NCBI RefSeq assembly: GCF_024494385.1
Contig: NZ_JAEVLT010000002.1
Span: 186,001 to 250,000, forward strand
From: Bacillus sp. EB600
GTDB lineage: Bacteria > Bacillota > Bacilli > Bacillales > Cytobacillaceae
Length of the DNA stretch: 64,000 bases
Direction of reading: 5' to 3'
The notes under the pieces: generated by a model
Databases searched by the model: none
Told to the model about the DNA's origin: nothing
What the model saw: the letters and a program-made list of their open reading frames with translations, nothing else
Part shown: piece by piece, positions 55,016 through 64,000 of the stretch
Layout of the letters: each line of letters begins with the position of its first letter
Position numbering within the stretch: the first letter of the stretch is position 1
Made by a program: the position numbers and the translations under genes

Positions 55016-56722
55016 TTAATTAAAGATTTCAGTTTCCTCTTTTGAAGCAATTGTTTCGATTCTTTTTATTGCTCCAGGATCAATAGCTTGAATCGAGGTT
55101 GCGGCCTGTTCTAATGCACTCTGATAATCAAAGCTTCGAAATGCTTTTTCAGCTTCGGCTAAAGCCCGAGAAACGGTTGGATACTGGCTGCGGTAGCGGT
55201 TTCCATACTGAATAACTTTTTCGGCAAGCCTAGCACTTTCCATCAACTCATATGTAGTACTAACAAGTTTCTCAACCGTTAAGACTGCAATTTCCAAATA
55301 TTGATTTACTGAAGAGATATTTAGCGGCTTTTCTTCAAGCTGCTTTTTCACATTTTCAATGCTCTCTCGTCCATCTTTAAAAAGATATTTATAATCGTCC
55401 GGTAATCCAGGAATATTACTTTTTGAAATTAGCCTTAACGCTTCGTTGACCTTTTTCGCTAATTCCTGTATTTTATCTCTTGCTTCGATTTCATCTTTCC
55501 TAAGCGCCTGTAATCTAAAGAAGAAGTTATGCTGTTCCTCTCTAAGTGCATCTAACTCATCCTTTATCTCATTTAACTCTTCACTAACTGCTGTCAGAGG
55601 GGTTTCATTATTCTTTACTTTCTCATTAAGAATCTCAAACCGCTTATACAAGGAAGACAGTTCGTTATCTAACTGCATTTGAGTTTCAAACTCATATTCT
55701 GTCAAATGGTAACTCTGTTGGATTTCCAATAATTCATTATTAAGTTGTTCATTTTCATCTCTAACAGCATTTAGCAGTTCATTTGTGACTTTTTCAGTCT
55801 GTATCACAAATCGCTTGGCATGTACTTCCTTTTCTAGGAGGTCAAATAGTACTTCAATTCGAGCCTTAATTTCCTTCATTTCCTTTTCGGCTTGATCTAA
55901 ATCTGCTGCTTCGACCTGAGCTAAGCAGGTTTTAATTTTCTCTTCTAGTTCACTATTTTCATTCTCCAATTGAATGTGTTCTAGATAATATCCTTGCTTA
56001 ATCATACCAAGAAAGCCTTCACGAATATCCGAGAGTTGGGAAGGAAGAATTGATTGGCATTCAATTAAATACTGCGGGATGATCTCCATTTGTTTTGTAA
56101 TGGTTTCTAATTGAACCATAGTATGCAAGACGGTTTCGCGTGCCTCTAGATAATTTCCATTTTTGGTCTTTTCCTCGTAATCCAAGAAATTATTCGTAAC
56201 TTCTTTTAATTGATCCTCTAAAATTTTTTCAGCTTTTCCAAAACTATGGTGATGTGCAAGTAAATTCTTTTTTGCTTCCCTATAGGCGTCTTTTAATTGT
56301 TCGATTTCCACTCTATTTTTCTCTTCGCTACCAACCAATTCATTTAGCTCATTCAGAATACTTTTAATTTCCTGTTCCATTTCCAGTAATTTATTTTCAA
56401 TCTGTTTTTGAGCATCTCTTGCTTTTCTAAATCGATATCGGTCAATATGTTCTTCCGCATCGAATAGCAGATCCTCCAGATTCGGTAATTTTACTGTAAC
56501 GATATCGTCCCATTGATTCCGCCAGCATTCAAAAAGTTCCTCTGTTTGTCCGGTCATATTTAGTCGCTTTACTTTAGACATTTCATCAAGAACAGGTCGA
56601 GCAGTAATATCTAGTTTCCAGGTTTCCAGCCTATCCATCTCTCTATAATATTTTTTCTTTATCAAATAACCTATCACAATCATTACGAGTAAAAAGATTA
56701 TCAATCCAATGATGTACTTCAC
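55016..56722 (-). CDS. ezrA: Septation ring formation regulator EzrA
   Basis: Membrane-anchored regulator that prevents aberrant FtsZ rings. One N-terminal membrane segment (about 3-22, IIGLIIFLLVMIVIGYLI), then long coiled coils built from charged helices to about 560. The ORF begins at 56809, but GTG 56722 follows GGAGGCTTACGT with correct spacing and gives 568 aa, near the B. subtilis length. Monocistronic. Confidence 0.94.
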   Translation of the reverse strand: MKYIIGLIIFLLVMIVIGYLIKKKYYREMDRLETWKLDITARPVLDEMSKVKRLNMTGQTEELFECWRNQWDDIVTVKLPNLEDLLFDAEEHIDRYRFRKARDAQKQIENKLLEMEQEIKSILNELNELVGSEEKNRVEIEQLKDAYREAKKNLLAHHHSFGKAEKILEDQLKEVTNNFLDYEEKTKNGNYLEARETVLHTMVQLETITKQMEIIPQYLIECQSILPSQLSDIREGFLGMIKQGYYLEHIQLENENSELEEKIKTCLAQVEAADLDQAEKEMKEIKARIEVLFDLLEKEVHAKRFVIQTEKVTNELLNAVRDENEQLNNELLEIQQSYHLTEYEFETQMQLDNELSSLYKRFEILNEKVKNNETPLTAVSEELNEIKDELDALREEQHNFFFRLQALRKDEIEARDKIQELAKKVNEALRLISKSNIPGLPDDYKYLFKDGRESIENVKKQLEEKPLNISSVNQYLEIAVLTVEKLVSTTYELMESARLAEKVIQYGNRYRSQYPTVSRALAEAEKAFRSFDYQSALEQAATSIQAIDPGAIKRIETIASKEETEIFN

Positions 56723-56946
56723 ACGTAAGCCTCCTGTTCCAAACAACGTCGCTTCATTTAAAGCTAAATTACGATCTATGTGAATTTTAAAACATAAAGT
56801 TCGATTCAATGTTTTAATGATACCATGTAAACGACAATTTTTGACTAATTATATTCAACTTTTTATTTAAAGTACGGAAAAATTTTATAGCAAAGAAAAT
56901 TTAACACAGACTCACATAATGGTAAATGGTGGAAAAGGCCTAAATG

Positions 56947-56991
56947 AAAAAAGAGGATGATTCAAAGGTATTGCCCTCTGATTCATCCTCA
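56947..56991 (-). terminator. Terminator after refZ
   Basis: GAGGATGAATCA...TGAATCATCCTCTTTTTT on the minus strand directly past the refZ stop. Confidence 0.8.
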
Positions 56992-56996
56992 CGATT

Positions 56997-57614
56997 TTAG
57001 GAAATAAGTGCTTCTTTTCTGCATAATACTTCATCGATCCATTTATAGATGTCATGTGTATATTTTTCAGCGAAAAAGCGTTCGTTCGGAAAAACATATA
57101 ATACTTCTCTTAAATAGTTAGTATTTAAAAAGGGCATGATCCACAAACCTTTTAATTGAACAATCATATAGGCTATAGAGTGCCGATTAAATTCTCTCCA
57201 TTCTATTCCTTTTTCAAAAACCCTTTGGAGGTAAAATTTTTCCTTTGTATAATAAGTGGCCATGATCTCCCTGACCAATTGAGAGTCAATTGACATTTCT
57301 CTGAAAATAAAAGGTGTTAATTGGATATTTTCACAAAGAAAATTCATAAGGTTAGCAGTTATTTTTTTTAAACAAAAGGTTGCTCCGTGATCAATAGATG
57401 CAAAGCCCTCTTCAATTTTAGCCATATATTGCTCAAAAAAAGAAATAAAACAATACTCTAATAAACCATGTTTATTTTGAAAATAATAGGCAATATTAGC
57501 TGGATTTACTTTAGCTTTAGCTGCAATATCACGAATTGAGGTCCCAGAGTATCCTTTTGTATTAAATAACGACACGGCTGCCTGAACAATTGCTTCCTTT
57601 GAATTTTTCTTCAT
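56997..57614 (-). CDS. refZ: TetR-family division regulator RefZ (YttP)
   Basis: RefZ binds motifs near oriC and tunes Z-ring position at the onset of sporulation. The 205-aa protein has a TetR HTH (GTSIRDIAAKAKVNPANIAYYF, about 24-45) and a helical C-domain. Position between ezrA and the fRMsr/dgcP pair matches B. subtilis yttP. Start follows AAGAGGAGGC. TetR membership is certain; RefZ is by synteny and start of sequence. Confidence 0.88.
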   Translation of the reverse strand: MKKNSKEAIVQAAVSLFNTKGYSGTSIRDIAAKAKVNPANIAYYFQNKHGLLEYCFISFFEQYMAKIEEGFASIDHGATFCLKKITANLMNFLCENIQLTPFIFREMSIDSQLVREIMATYYTKEKFYLQRVFEKGIEWREFNRHSIAYMIVQLKGLWIMPFLNTNYLREVLYVFPNERFFAEKYTHDIYKWIDEVLCRKEALIS

Positions 57615-57769
57615 CAGCTTGCCTCCTCTTAGGATTAAAAACCTCCCAGCCTATATAATATTCTTTATCTTTGTTTATTTCCCTTTATATTTCGATCGAC
57701 AAAGTTTACCTAATTTCCACTGTTTTTGCTAAAATAAAAGGGAAATTTCTAGAGGAATAGGTGAAAAAC

Positions 57770-58252
57770 ATGTTTAATGTCGAAATATATAAAGAAAACA
57801 GAATGGATAACTACGATCTAGTCAAAAAGCAATTGCAGGCACTCGTTCATGACGAGAAAAATCGAATTGCAAATTTAAGCAATGCAGCTGCCCTTTTAAA
57901 TCAGTTTCTTGATCGAATTAACTGGGTTGGATTTTATCTAATAGACAACGACTCTGAACTTGTATTAGGCCCATTCCAAGGCCTTCCTGCCTGTATCCGG
58001 ATTCCTATTGGAAAAGGAGTCTGCGGTACAGCTGCCATGAAAAAAGAAACGATTCGTGTTCAAGATGTCAATCAGTTTCCGGGTCATATTGCCTGTGACG
58101 CGGCATCGCAATCTGAAATTGTCATTCCTATCATTAAGGATGGCAACTTATTAGGCGTATTGGACATCGACTCTCCAGAAAATGGTCGTTTTGATGAGCT
58201 AGATCAACAGCAGCTAGAGGAATTCGTTGAGATATTAGCCCAAAGTCTTTAA
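57770..58252 (+). CDS. ytsP: Free methionine-(R)-sulfoxide reductase (GAF domain, YtsP)
   Basis: GAF-domain enzyme that reduces free Met-R-sulfoxide. The three Cys of fRMsr are present (LPACIRIP, GKGVCGTA, HIACDAAS), with LGPFQG and GVLDIDSPENGRFD. The ORF has a GTG nine nt upstream, but ATG 57770 (MFNVEIYKEN) fits an AGAGGAATAGG site. 160 aa. Divergent from refZ, convergent with the GGDEF gene. Confidence 0.93.
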   Translation: MFNVEIYKENRMDNYDLVKKQLQALVHDEKNRIANLSNAAALLNQFLDRINWVGFYLIDNDSELVLGPFQGLPACIRIPIGKGVCGTAAMKKETIRVQDVNQFPGHIACDAASQSEIVIPIIKDGNLLGVLDIDSPENGRFDELDQQQLEEFVEILAQSL

Positions 58253-58269
58253 ATCTTTAAAAAAGTTTA

Positions 58270-58301
58270 GAAAAAAGCACTCGCTTTTGCAGCGGGTGCT
58301 T
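58270..58301 (-). terminator. Terminator after GGDEF gene
   Basis: AAGCACCCGCT-GCAAA-AGCGAGTGCTTTTTT on the minus strand, overlapping the last codon or stop region of the GGDEF gene. Confidence 0.75.
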
Positions 58302-60240
58302 AACATGCTTTTATACCGTCTTCCTGCGTTACGACCTTATTTTTCCCTGTCCCTTTTGCTACGTAAAGAGCCTCATCTGCTCTTTTAAATAAATAATTAT
58401 AGGTGTCTGTATGATCTTTATTCCAGTAGGATACCCCGCATGAAACCGTTACATGGGGATTTGAATTTTCCGCAACCCTTTCGACGAGCCTTTTTGCAAT
58501 TGCCACTCCTGCTGACAGGGAAATCTTAGGCAAATAGATAGCCAATTCTTCCCCTCCCCAGCGTGCACCTACATCATTTTCACGTATATTGCTTCTAATT
58601 AACTTAGCAACTTGAATAAGTACCTCATCGCCAACTTGATGACCAAAGGAATCATTCACTTTTTTAAAATCATCAATATCGATAAGTATAAAAGTGCCCT
58701 GTTCATCTTCATTCATCGAACGATTAATTTTTTCATCAAGATAATTTCGTGAATGCAGCTTTGTCAAATGATCAGTGATAATCATTTTTTCCAATTCCTC
58801 ACGCAGCATGGAGTTAGTAAATGCGAGTGTAGAATGGTGGATAAGTGATTGTAAAAGCTTAAACGTCTCAAATGAAAAGAAATATGGTTCCTGATGCATA
58901 ACAATGGCAATTCCTTTTAGATGCTCGCTAAGGTCCATTGGAATCGCGATAATCGAGCGGTAGATCATCTGTTCATCTTGGTTAGAAAAGTGTAAATCGC
59001 CAATAAACAATGCTTCATTTTCTTTTTCAATTTTTTCTTTCAAATATATGATATACTCTTGAGCATGTTTCAACGAAAAAAATGCAGTTGAACCTGGTAA
59101 TATTTTGTCACTATTCTCGATTGGAGAGTATAATAAAAAGCCAACTTCCTGTGCCCCAAAGGATTGGGTAATCTGCTTTGACATATAGTGGATCGTTTCT
59201 GATAAACGGAGATTTGCATTTAAGCAGTGAGAAGTTTCATTTATTAATTGCAAATCAGCAATTAACTTTCTTGACTGTTGGTATAATTGTGCATTTTCCA
59301 GAGCACTTCCTGCTTCGTTGGCAAGCAAGGTAATAAACTCAATCTCATTTTTCAAAAAAGCAAGCATATTTGGAGCAATGACAACTAAAACACCATAAAC
59401 TCCTTGCCTTCCTTTTAGGGGAGCATAAAGAGTGGGTTGTTGTTGCAATGAATTCTCAAATTGTACTGTTCCTGTAACATAAGCTTCCATTGCTAAAATG
59501 TTTTCATTATCGTAATTGAGATCTCGAATGGGAAGGTTAAAATGATTGTGATTATCTTGTGAGAGCAGTAAAGAATAGGAAAATTCCGGATACACTTCTT
59601 GCAGTGAATTGATGATTCTCATTAATAAATTGTCCATGTTCAGCGAAGAATGAAACCTTTCAGTTACTTTGTACAGCTGTTTATATCTCTTTTCTTCCAA
59701 AATTATATTCGTTAGTTTTTGAACTTTTCCTAAGTAGGTACCGTATGCATTCCCTATTCGTTTACATCCTTCAGCTGTTAGTTGATTCATTTTTGAACCG
59801 AACTTATCTTTAATAGCAAGAAAGCCTGTCATTTCATTTTTTTTCATTACCTTAATTAGGAAATCATAATTTTCAAGTCCACGTGGCATAGGCTTTTTTT
59901 GAAGGAACTTATCGCCATTCATGAGGTCTTTTAGAGGTCCTTTTTGAATAGTTGCTTGTGAACCAGCCTCATTTACCTGGACACTTGTTAAACCAGCTAA
60001 TTCAAATTGCTGGTTCCGCTCTTGGTATGTATATATTGAAACTTCCTCAACACGGAAAGTTTCAAGAATAAACATTAATATATCCATGATAAAATTTTCA
60101 AGATGAAAGACCTCAAATTCACTATCAATGAACTCAACAAAGCAATCTTTAAGTTGCAGTATCAAACTTCTATCGAGCGTTTCCATACAATTATCACCTA
60201 ATTTTGGTACTGAATCAGCCTTTCTATCAATACCTATCAT
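58300..60240 (-). CDS. dgcP: GAF-GGDEF diguanylate cyclase (DgcP/YtrP-like)
   Basis: It makes cyclic di-GMP. The 646-aa protein has an N-terminal sensory part, two GAF-like domains (about 190-320 and 325-470) and a GGDEF domain (about 485-640) with DHLTKLHSRNYLD. The signature reads RWGGEELAIYLP (GGEEL, an active form). REND five residues earlier is the inhibitory I-site, so product feedback is expected. A later ATG (60186) would shorten it by 18 residues; the start is unsettled. Synteny matches ytrP. Confidence 0.9.
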   Translation of the reverse strand: MIGIDRKADSVPKLGDNCMETLDRSLILQLKDCFVEFIDSEFEVFHLENFIMDILMFILETFRVEEVSIYTYQERNQQFELAGLTSVQVNEAGSQATIQKGPLKDLMNGDKFLQKKPMPRGLENYDFLIKVMKKNEMTGFLAIKDKFGSKMNQLTAEGCKRIGNAYGTYLGKVQKLTNIILEEKRYKQLYKVTERFHSSLNMDNLLMRIINSLQEVYPEFSYSLLLSQDNHNHFNLPIRDLNYDNENILAMEAYVTGTVQFENSLQQQPTLYAPLKGRQGVYGVLVVIAPNMLAFLKNEIEFITLLANEAGSALENAQLYQQSRKLIADLQLINETSHCLNANLRLSETIHYMSKQITQSFGAQEVGFLLYSPIENSDKILPGSTAFFSLKHAQEYIIYLKEKIEKENEALFIGDLHFSNQDEQMIYRSIIAIPMDLSEHLKGIAIVMHQEPYFFSFETFKLLQSLIHHSTLAFTNSMLREELEKMIITDHLTKLHSRNYLDEKINRSMNEDEQGTFILIDIDDFKKVNDSFGHQVGDEVLIQVAKLIRSNIRENDVGARWGGEELAIYLPKISLSAGVAIAKRLVERVAENSNPHVTVSCGVSYWNKDHTDTYNYLFKRADEALYVAKGTGKNKVVTQEDGIKAC

Positions 60241-60406
60241 TTATTCCTACATTACAATTGGAAAAAATTTAAACTTCTTATTATATCTATTATATTGCAA
60301 ACCTCATTATACCATAACTCTATTCTTCTATCTGTGAATATTGCAAAGTTTAGTTGTAGATATTTAATGTTTCAGCAAAGTATGTAAGGTTATTCAAATA
60401 ATATAC
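60241..60406. other. Intergenic region between dgcP and rpsD promoter
   Basis: AT-rich divergent spacer. I see no ORF, hairpin or motif that I can support in it. Confidence 0.4.
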
Positions 60407-60436
60407 TTGACTAATGCCCAACAAAAATATTATAAT
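60407..60436 (+). promoter_or_regulatory. SigA promoter of rpsD
   Basis: TTGACT (60407-60412), an 18-nt spacer and a perfect TATAAT (60431-60436). Start near 60443. Confidence 0.8.
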
Positions 60437-60442
60437 ACTCCT

Positions 60443-60634
60443 TGTGTAAAATATTGCAGCCTATATGGATACTTTATTGGATTCATTCTGTTCCTCATAA
60501 AACCTTTATTTATGATGGTGCATCTTGTAACCCTCTGCTGCTAGGGCGAAGGTGCATGAAAACAAAATGACCTATAATGTTAAAACATAACGGTTTTTAT
60601 TTTACCAAAATAAAAACACAAGGAGGAGTCATTC
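60443..60634 (+). promoter_or_regulatory. rpsD leader, likely S4-autoregulated
   Basis: About 190 nt of leader with a GGTGCATCTTG...GGTGCATG structure (CCCT/AGGG hairpin) and, at about 60593-60617, a perfect stem GTTTTTATTTT-ACC-AAAATAAAAAC just before AAGGAGGAG. B. subtilis rpsD is translationally self-repressed by S4, and this structure fits such control. Confidence 0.65.
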
Positions 60635-61237
60635 ATGGCTCGATATACCGGCCCCAGCTGGAAATTATCCCGTCGTCTTGGAATTTCACTAAGCGGCACA
60701 GGGAAAGAATTAGAAAAGCGTCCTTACGCACCAGGACCACACGGTCCAAACCAACGCAAAAAGCTTTCTGAATATGGCTTACAATTGCAAGAAAAGCAAA
60801 AACTTCGTCATATGTATGGAGTAACGGAACGCCAATTCCGTAATCTTTTTGATAAAGCTAAAAAACTTTCTGGTAAACACGGTGAAAACTTCATGGTTCT
60901 TCTTGAATCGCGTCTTGACAACGTTGTTTATCGTTTAGGCTTAGCTCGTACTCGCCGTGCTGCTCGTCAATTAGTAAATCACGGTCATATTTTAGTTGAT
61001 GGCTCTCGCGTAGATATTCCTTCATACCGTTTATCTGCTGGACAAACGATCAGCCTTCGCGAAAAATCCCGTAACCTTGAAGTTGTTAAAGAAGCACTTG
61101 AAGTAAACAACTTCGTTCCAGATTACTTAACTTTCGATGCTGACACATTAACAGGAACTTTCACTCGCTTACCAGAGCGTTCTGAACTACCTGCTGAAAT
61201 TAACGAATCTCTTATCGTTGAGTTCTACTCCCGTTAG
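60635..61237 (+). CDS. rpsD: 30S ribosomal protein S4
   Basis: Primary 16S rRNA-binding protein of the 30S body. The 200-aa protein begins [18 protein letters not shown], and the S4 RNA-binding domain (about 93-155) has [27 protein letters not shown]. It lacks the N-terminal Cys zinc cluster, a known C-minus S4 form. An AAGGAGGAG site lies at 10-11 nt. Stands alone as in Bacillus, outside the alpha operon. Confidence 0.98.
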   Translation: MARYTGPSWKLSRRLGISLSGTGKELEKRPYAPGPHGPNQRKKLSEYGLQLQEKQKLRHMYGVTERQFRNLFDKAKKLSGKHGENFMVLLESRLDNVVYRLGLARTRRAARQLVNHGHILVDGSRVDIPSYRLSAGQTISLREKSRNLEVVKEALEVNNFVPDYLTFDADTLTGTFTRLPERSELPAEINESLIVEFYSR

Positions 61238-61246
61238 GAAACTTCC

Positions 61247-61279
61247 AAAAAAGCCGTGCCATATTGGTACGGTTTTTTT
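61247..61279 (+). terminator. Terminator after rpsD
   Basis: AAAAAGCCGTGCC-ATATT-GGTACGGTTTTTTT on the plus strand. Confidence 0.88.
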
Positions 61280-61293
61280 GTCAAAAAAAAATA

Positions 61294-61331
61294 GAAAAAA
61301 CGCGTTTCGGGAAGTTTCCCAAACGCGTTTT
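61294..61331 (-). terminator. Terminator after tyrS
   Basis: AAAACGCGTTT-GGGAAACTTCCC-GAAACGCGTTTTTTC on the minus strand, just past the tyrS stop. A long stem with T run. Confidence 0.88.
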
Positions 61332-61337
61332 GGCTTT

Positions 61338-62609
<1,272 letters not shown>

Positions 62610-62610
62610 C

Positions 62611-62870
62611 TAATCAAAATAAAAACGTCCCTGCAACATGCAGGGACGCAATCAATGCGCGGTACCACCCGGCTTGAGGAACAATCCTCCACCTCAAAAA
62701 TAACGGTTTTAACCGTTCGCCGCTACTCACTTTTCACGGTGAAGGCTCCGGAAAGTAATTCATTCTTCTATGTGTACCGGCTTTCACCAGCCGCCGGCTC
62801 TCTACTAACAGGGATAGAAGAACTACTATGTATATTTTTCCTTCACAGCCAATTATAAAAGTAAACTTAT
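62611..62870 (-). promoter_or_regulatory. T-box riboswitch upstream of tyrS
   Basis: GGGTGGTACCGCG (62670-62658) is the T-box motif. A TAC triplet in GAATTACTTTCC (62757-62755) is the likely Tyr specifier. A terminator (CGTCCCTGCATGTTGCAGGGACG, 62649-62620, then T run) lies just before tyrS. A TTGACA occurs near 62908-62903 upstream, with no good -10 at 17 nt (TAAAAA at 18). Confidence 0.92.
62620..62649 (-). terminator. T-box terminator hairpin (tyrS)
   Basis: CGTCCCTGCATGTTGCAGGGACGTTTTT on the minus strand. Confidence 0.85.
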
Positions 62871-62995
62871 AGTTTTTTTACCATACTTTTATGTATAATG
62901 TCAAACTCAATGCGGAAATCTCAAAATATGTAGAAAATTGTCATAACCTAGAATAGCTATATGCTATAATATATTTGGTTTTAGGAGGTGGTGCG

Positions 62996-64000
62996 GTGAA
63001 ACAAGCTTGGCTAAAAAAATTAAAATCATTATTTAGTTACTTTACAAATAAAAACACAGTAAAGAGTGCCAGGTTGACATACCGTATTGTCCGGAATATT
63101 ATTCTTATTTTCATAACTATTGTCATACTAGGTGGAAGCTTTGGCGCAGGTGTAGGAGCTGGCTTTTTTGCTTCCCTTGTGAAGGATGAGCCTGTCCGTT
63201 CATACAGCAGCATGAAAAAAGATATTTACGATTATACCGAGACATCCAATCTTTATTTTGCTAATGATGTATATTTAGGCAAACTCCGTTCTGACTTAGA
63301 TCGGGATGAAGTAAAGCTTGATCAAGTATCAGATTATTTAGTTAAAGCGATTATTGCCACAGAGGATGAGTATTTTTATCAACATAAAGGAATTGTTCCA
63401 AAATCGATTCTCCGTGCTCTTTTACAAGAAGTCACAAATTCATCGCTTCAAACAGGCGGAAGTACGTTAACCCAACAATTGATTAAGAATCAGCTTTTAA
63501 CAAACGAAGTTTCCTTTCAGCGAAAAGCAAACGAAATTTTGCTTGCCCTTCGATTAGAGAAATTCTTTTCCAAAAAAGAAATCCTCGAAGCTTATTTAAA
63601 TGTCTCAACCTTCGGAAGAAATTCATCTGGCCGTAATATAGCGGGTGTACAGACAGCGGCCGAAGGAATTTTCGGTAAAAGCGTAAAGGACTTAACCTTG
63701 CCTGAAGCAGCATTTATTGCCGGCCTTCCACAAAGTCCTTTTGGGTACACACCTTTTACAAAGGAAGGAACGATTAAAAGTAATCTTCAGCCGGGAATTG
63801 CAAGAATGAAAACGGTCTTAAAAAGAATGCATGATGGCGGATATATAAACGCTAGCCAATACGCGAAAGCATCTGCCTATGATATCACAAAAGACTTTGC
63901 TCCGCCGAGGGATAACCCAATTGAGAAATACCCTTGGCTTACGTTTGAAATAGAAAAGCGTTCTACCCAAGTACTAGCTACTGTATTAGCACAAAATGAT
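62996..64000 (+). CDS. Class A penicillin-binding protein (GT51), 5' part
   Basis: Bifunctional peptidoglycan synthase cut by the window end (335 codons visible, no stop). GTG start at 62996 after TTAGGAGGT. A membrane anchor lies at about 36-62, followed by GT51 transglycosylase motifs: ATEDEYFYQHKG, TGGSTLTQQLIKN, RKANEILLALRLEK, KKEILEAYLN and FIAGLPQSPFGY. The transpeptidase domain would follow outside. Divergent from tyrS. A TATAAT lies about 30 nt upstream. Exact PBP type is not decided. Confidence 0.93.
   Translation, partial: MKQAWLKKLKSLFSYFTNKNTVKSARLTYRIVRNIILIFITIVILGGSFGAGVGAGFFASLVKDEPVRSYSSMKKDIYDYTETSNLYFANDVYLGKLRSDLDRDEVKLDQVSDYLVKAIIATEDEYFYQHKGIVPKSILRALLQEVTNSSLQTGGSTLTQQLIKNQLLTNEVSFQRKANEILLALRLEKFFSKKEILEAYLNVSTFGRNSSGRNIAGVQTAAEGIFGKSVKDLTLPEAAFIAGLPQSPFGYTPFTKEGTIKSNLQPGIARMKTVLKRMHDGGYINASQYAKASAYDITKDFAPPRDNPIEKYPWLTFEIEKRSTQVLATVLAQND

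Overview
The window is a low-GC Bacillaceae chromosome segment, Bacillus/Neobacillus-like. The evidence is the many sporulation genes (ytrH, ytrI, ytaF, ytvI, ytfJ, an alpha/beta SASP), the T-box and L20 leaders, AGGAGG-type ribosome binding sites, TTG/GTG starts, and gene order. From memory, the order matches the B. subtilis thrS to rpsD/tyrS ('yt') region almost gene for gene. Nearly all of it is core genome. I see no prophage, transposase, CRISPR array, rRNA or tRNA gene.

Layout. 1-1.5 kb: infC-rpmI-rplT (minus) behind an L20-type leader. 1.8-4.2 kb: thrS with its T-box. 4.2-8.6 kb: ytxC, then nrdR-dnaB-dnaI (initiation/helicase loading). 8.2-12.1 kb: a small unknown gene, gapB, coaE, ytaF, mutM. 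12.1-17.1 kb: polA and phoPR. 17.4-21 kb: citZ-icd-mdh (TCA cycle). 21.4-23.9 kb: ytwI, ytvI, fxsA. 24-30.7 kb: pyk-pfkA, accDA, a broken FadR-type GntR regulator and malic enzyme. 30.8-34.2 kb: dnaE. 34.4-39.2 kb: ytrHI, nrnA, ytpI, ytoI, a small membrane gene and ytkL. 39.4-43.3 kb: a Xaa-Pro peptidase, ald, two small genes missed by ordinary ORF calling (one frameshifted), uspA and an unknown 106-aa gene. 43.4-49.5 kb: moaB, an ecsC-family gene, ackA, ytxK, tpx, ytfJ, ytfI. 49.6-57.6 kb: yteJ-sppA, nadK2, SASP, nifS-like/thiI, ezrA, refZ. 57.7-64 kb: a fRMsr GAF gene, a GGDEF gene (dgcP-like), rpsD with leader, tyrS with T-box, and the start of a class A PBP cut by the window end.

The genes form a central-metabolism and replication neighbourhood. 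Glycolysis (pfkA, pyk), fatty-acid precursor supply (accDA), malate/pyruvate exchange (malic enzyme), TCA entry (citZ-icd-mdh), gluconeogenesis (gapB) and acetate overflow (ackA) sit beside replication and repair genes (dnaB, dnaI, polA, dnaE, mutM) and division regulators (ezrA, refZ).

The most interesting signals are non-coding or decayed. (1) A mosaic dispersed repeat (8 copies or fragments), most of which sit just past stop codons in a fixed orientation. (2) A GntR/FadR regulator pseudogene flanked by two near-identical palindromic operators at accDA and the malic enzyme gene. (3) Two CcpN-type boxes at gapB. (4) A structured inverted-repeat element and three direct repeats after uspA. 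(5) A frameshifted small gene and an overlooked 54-aa gene. (6) A PhoR that lacks room for an extracytoplasmic sensor domain.
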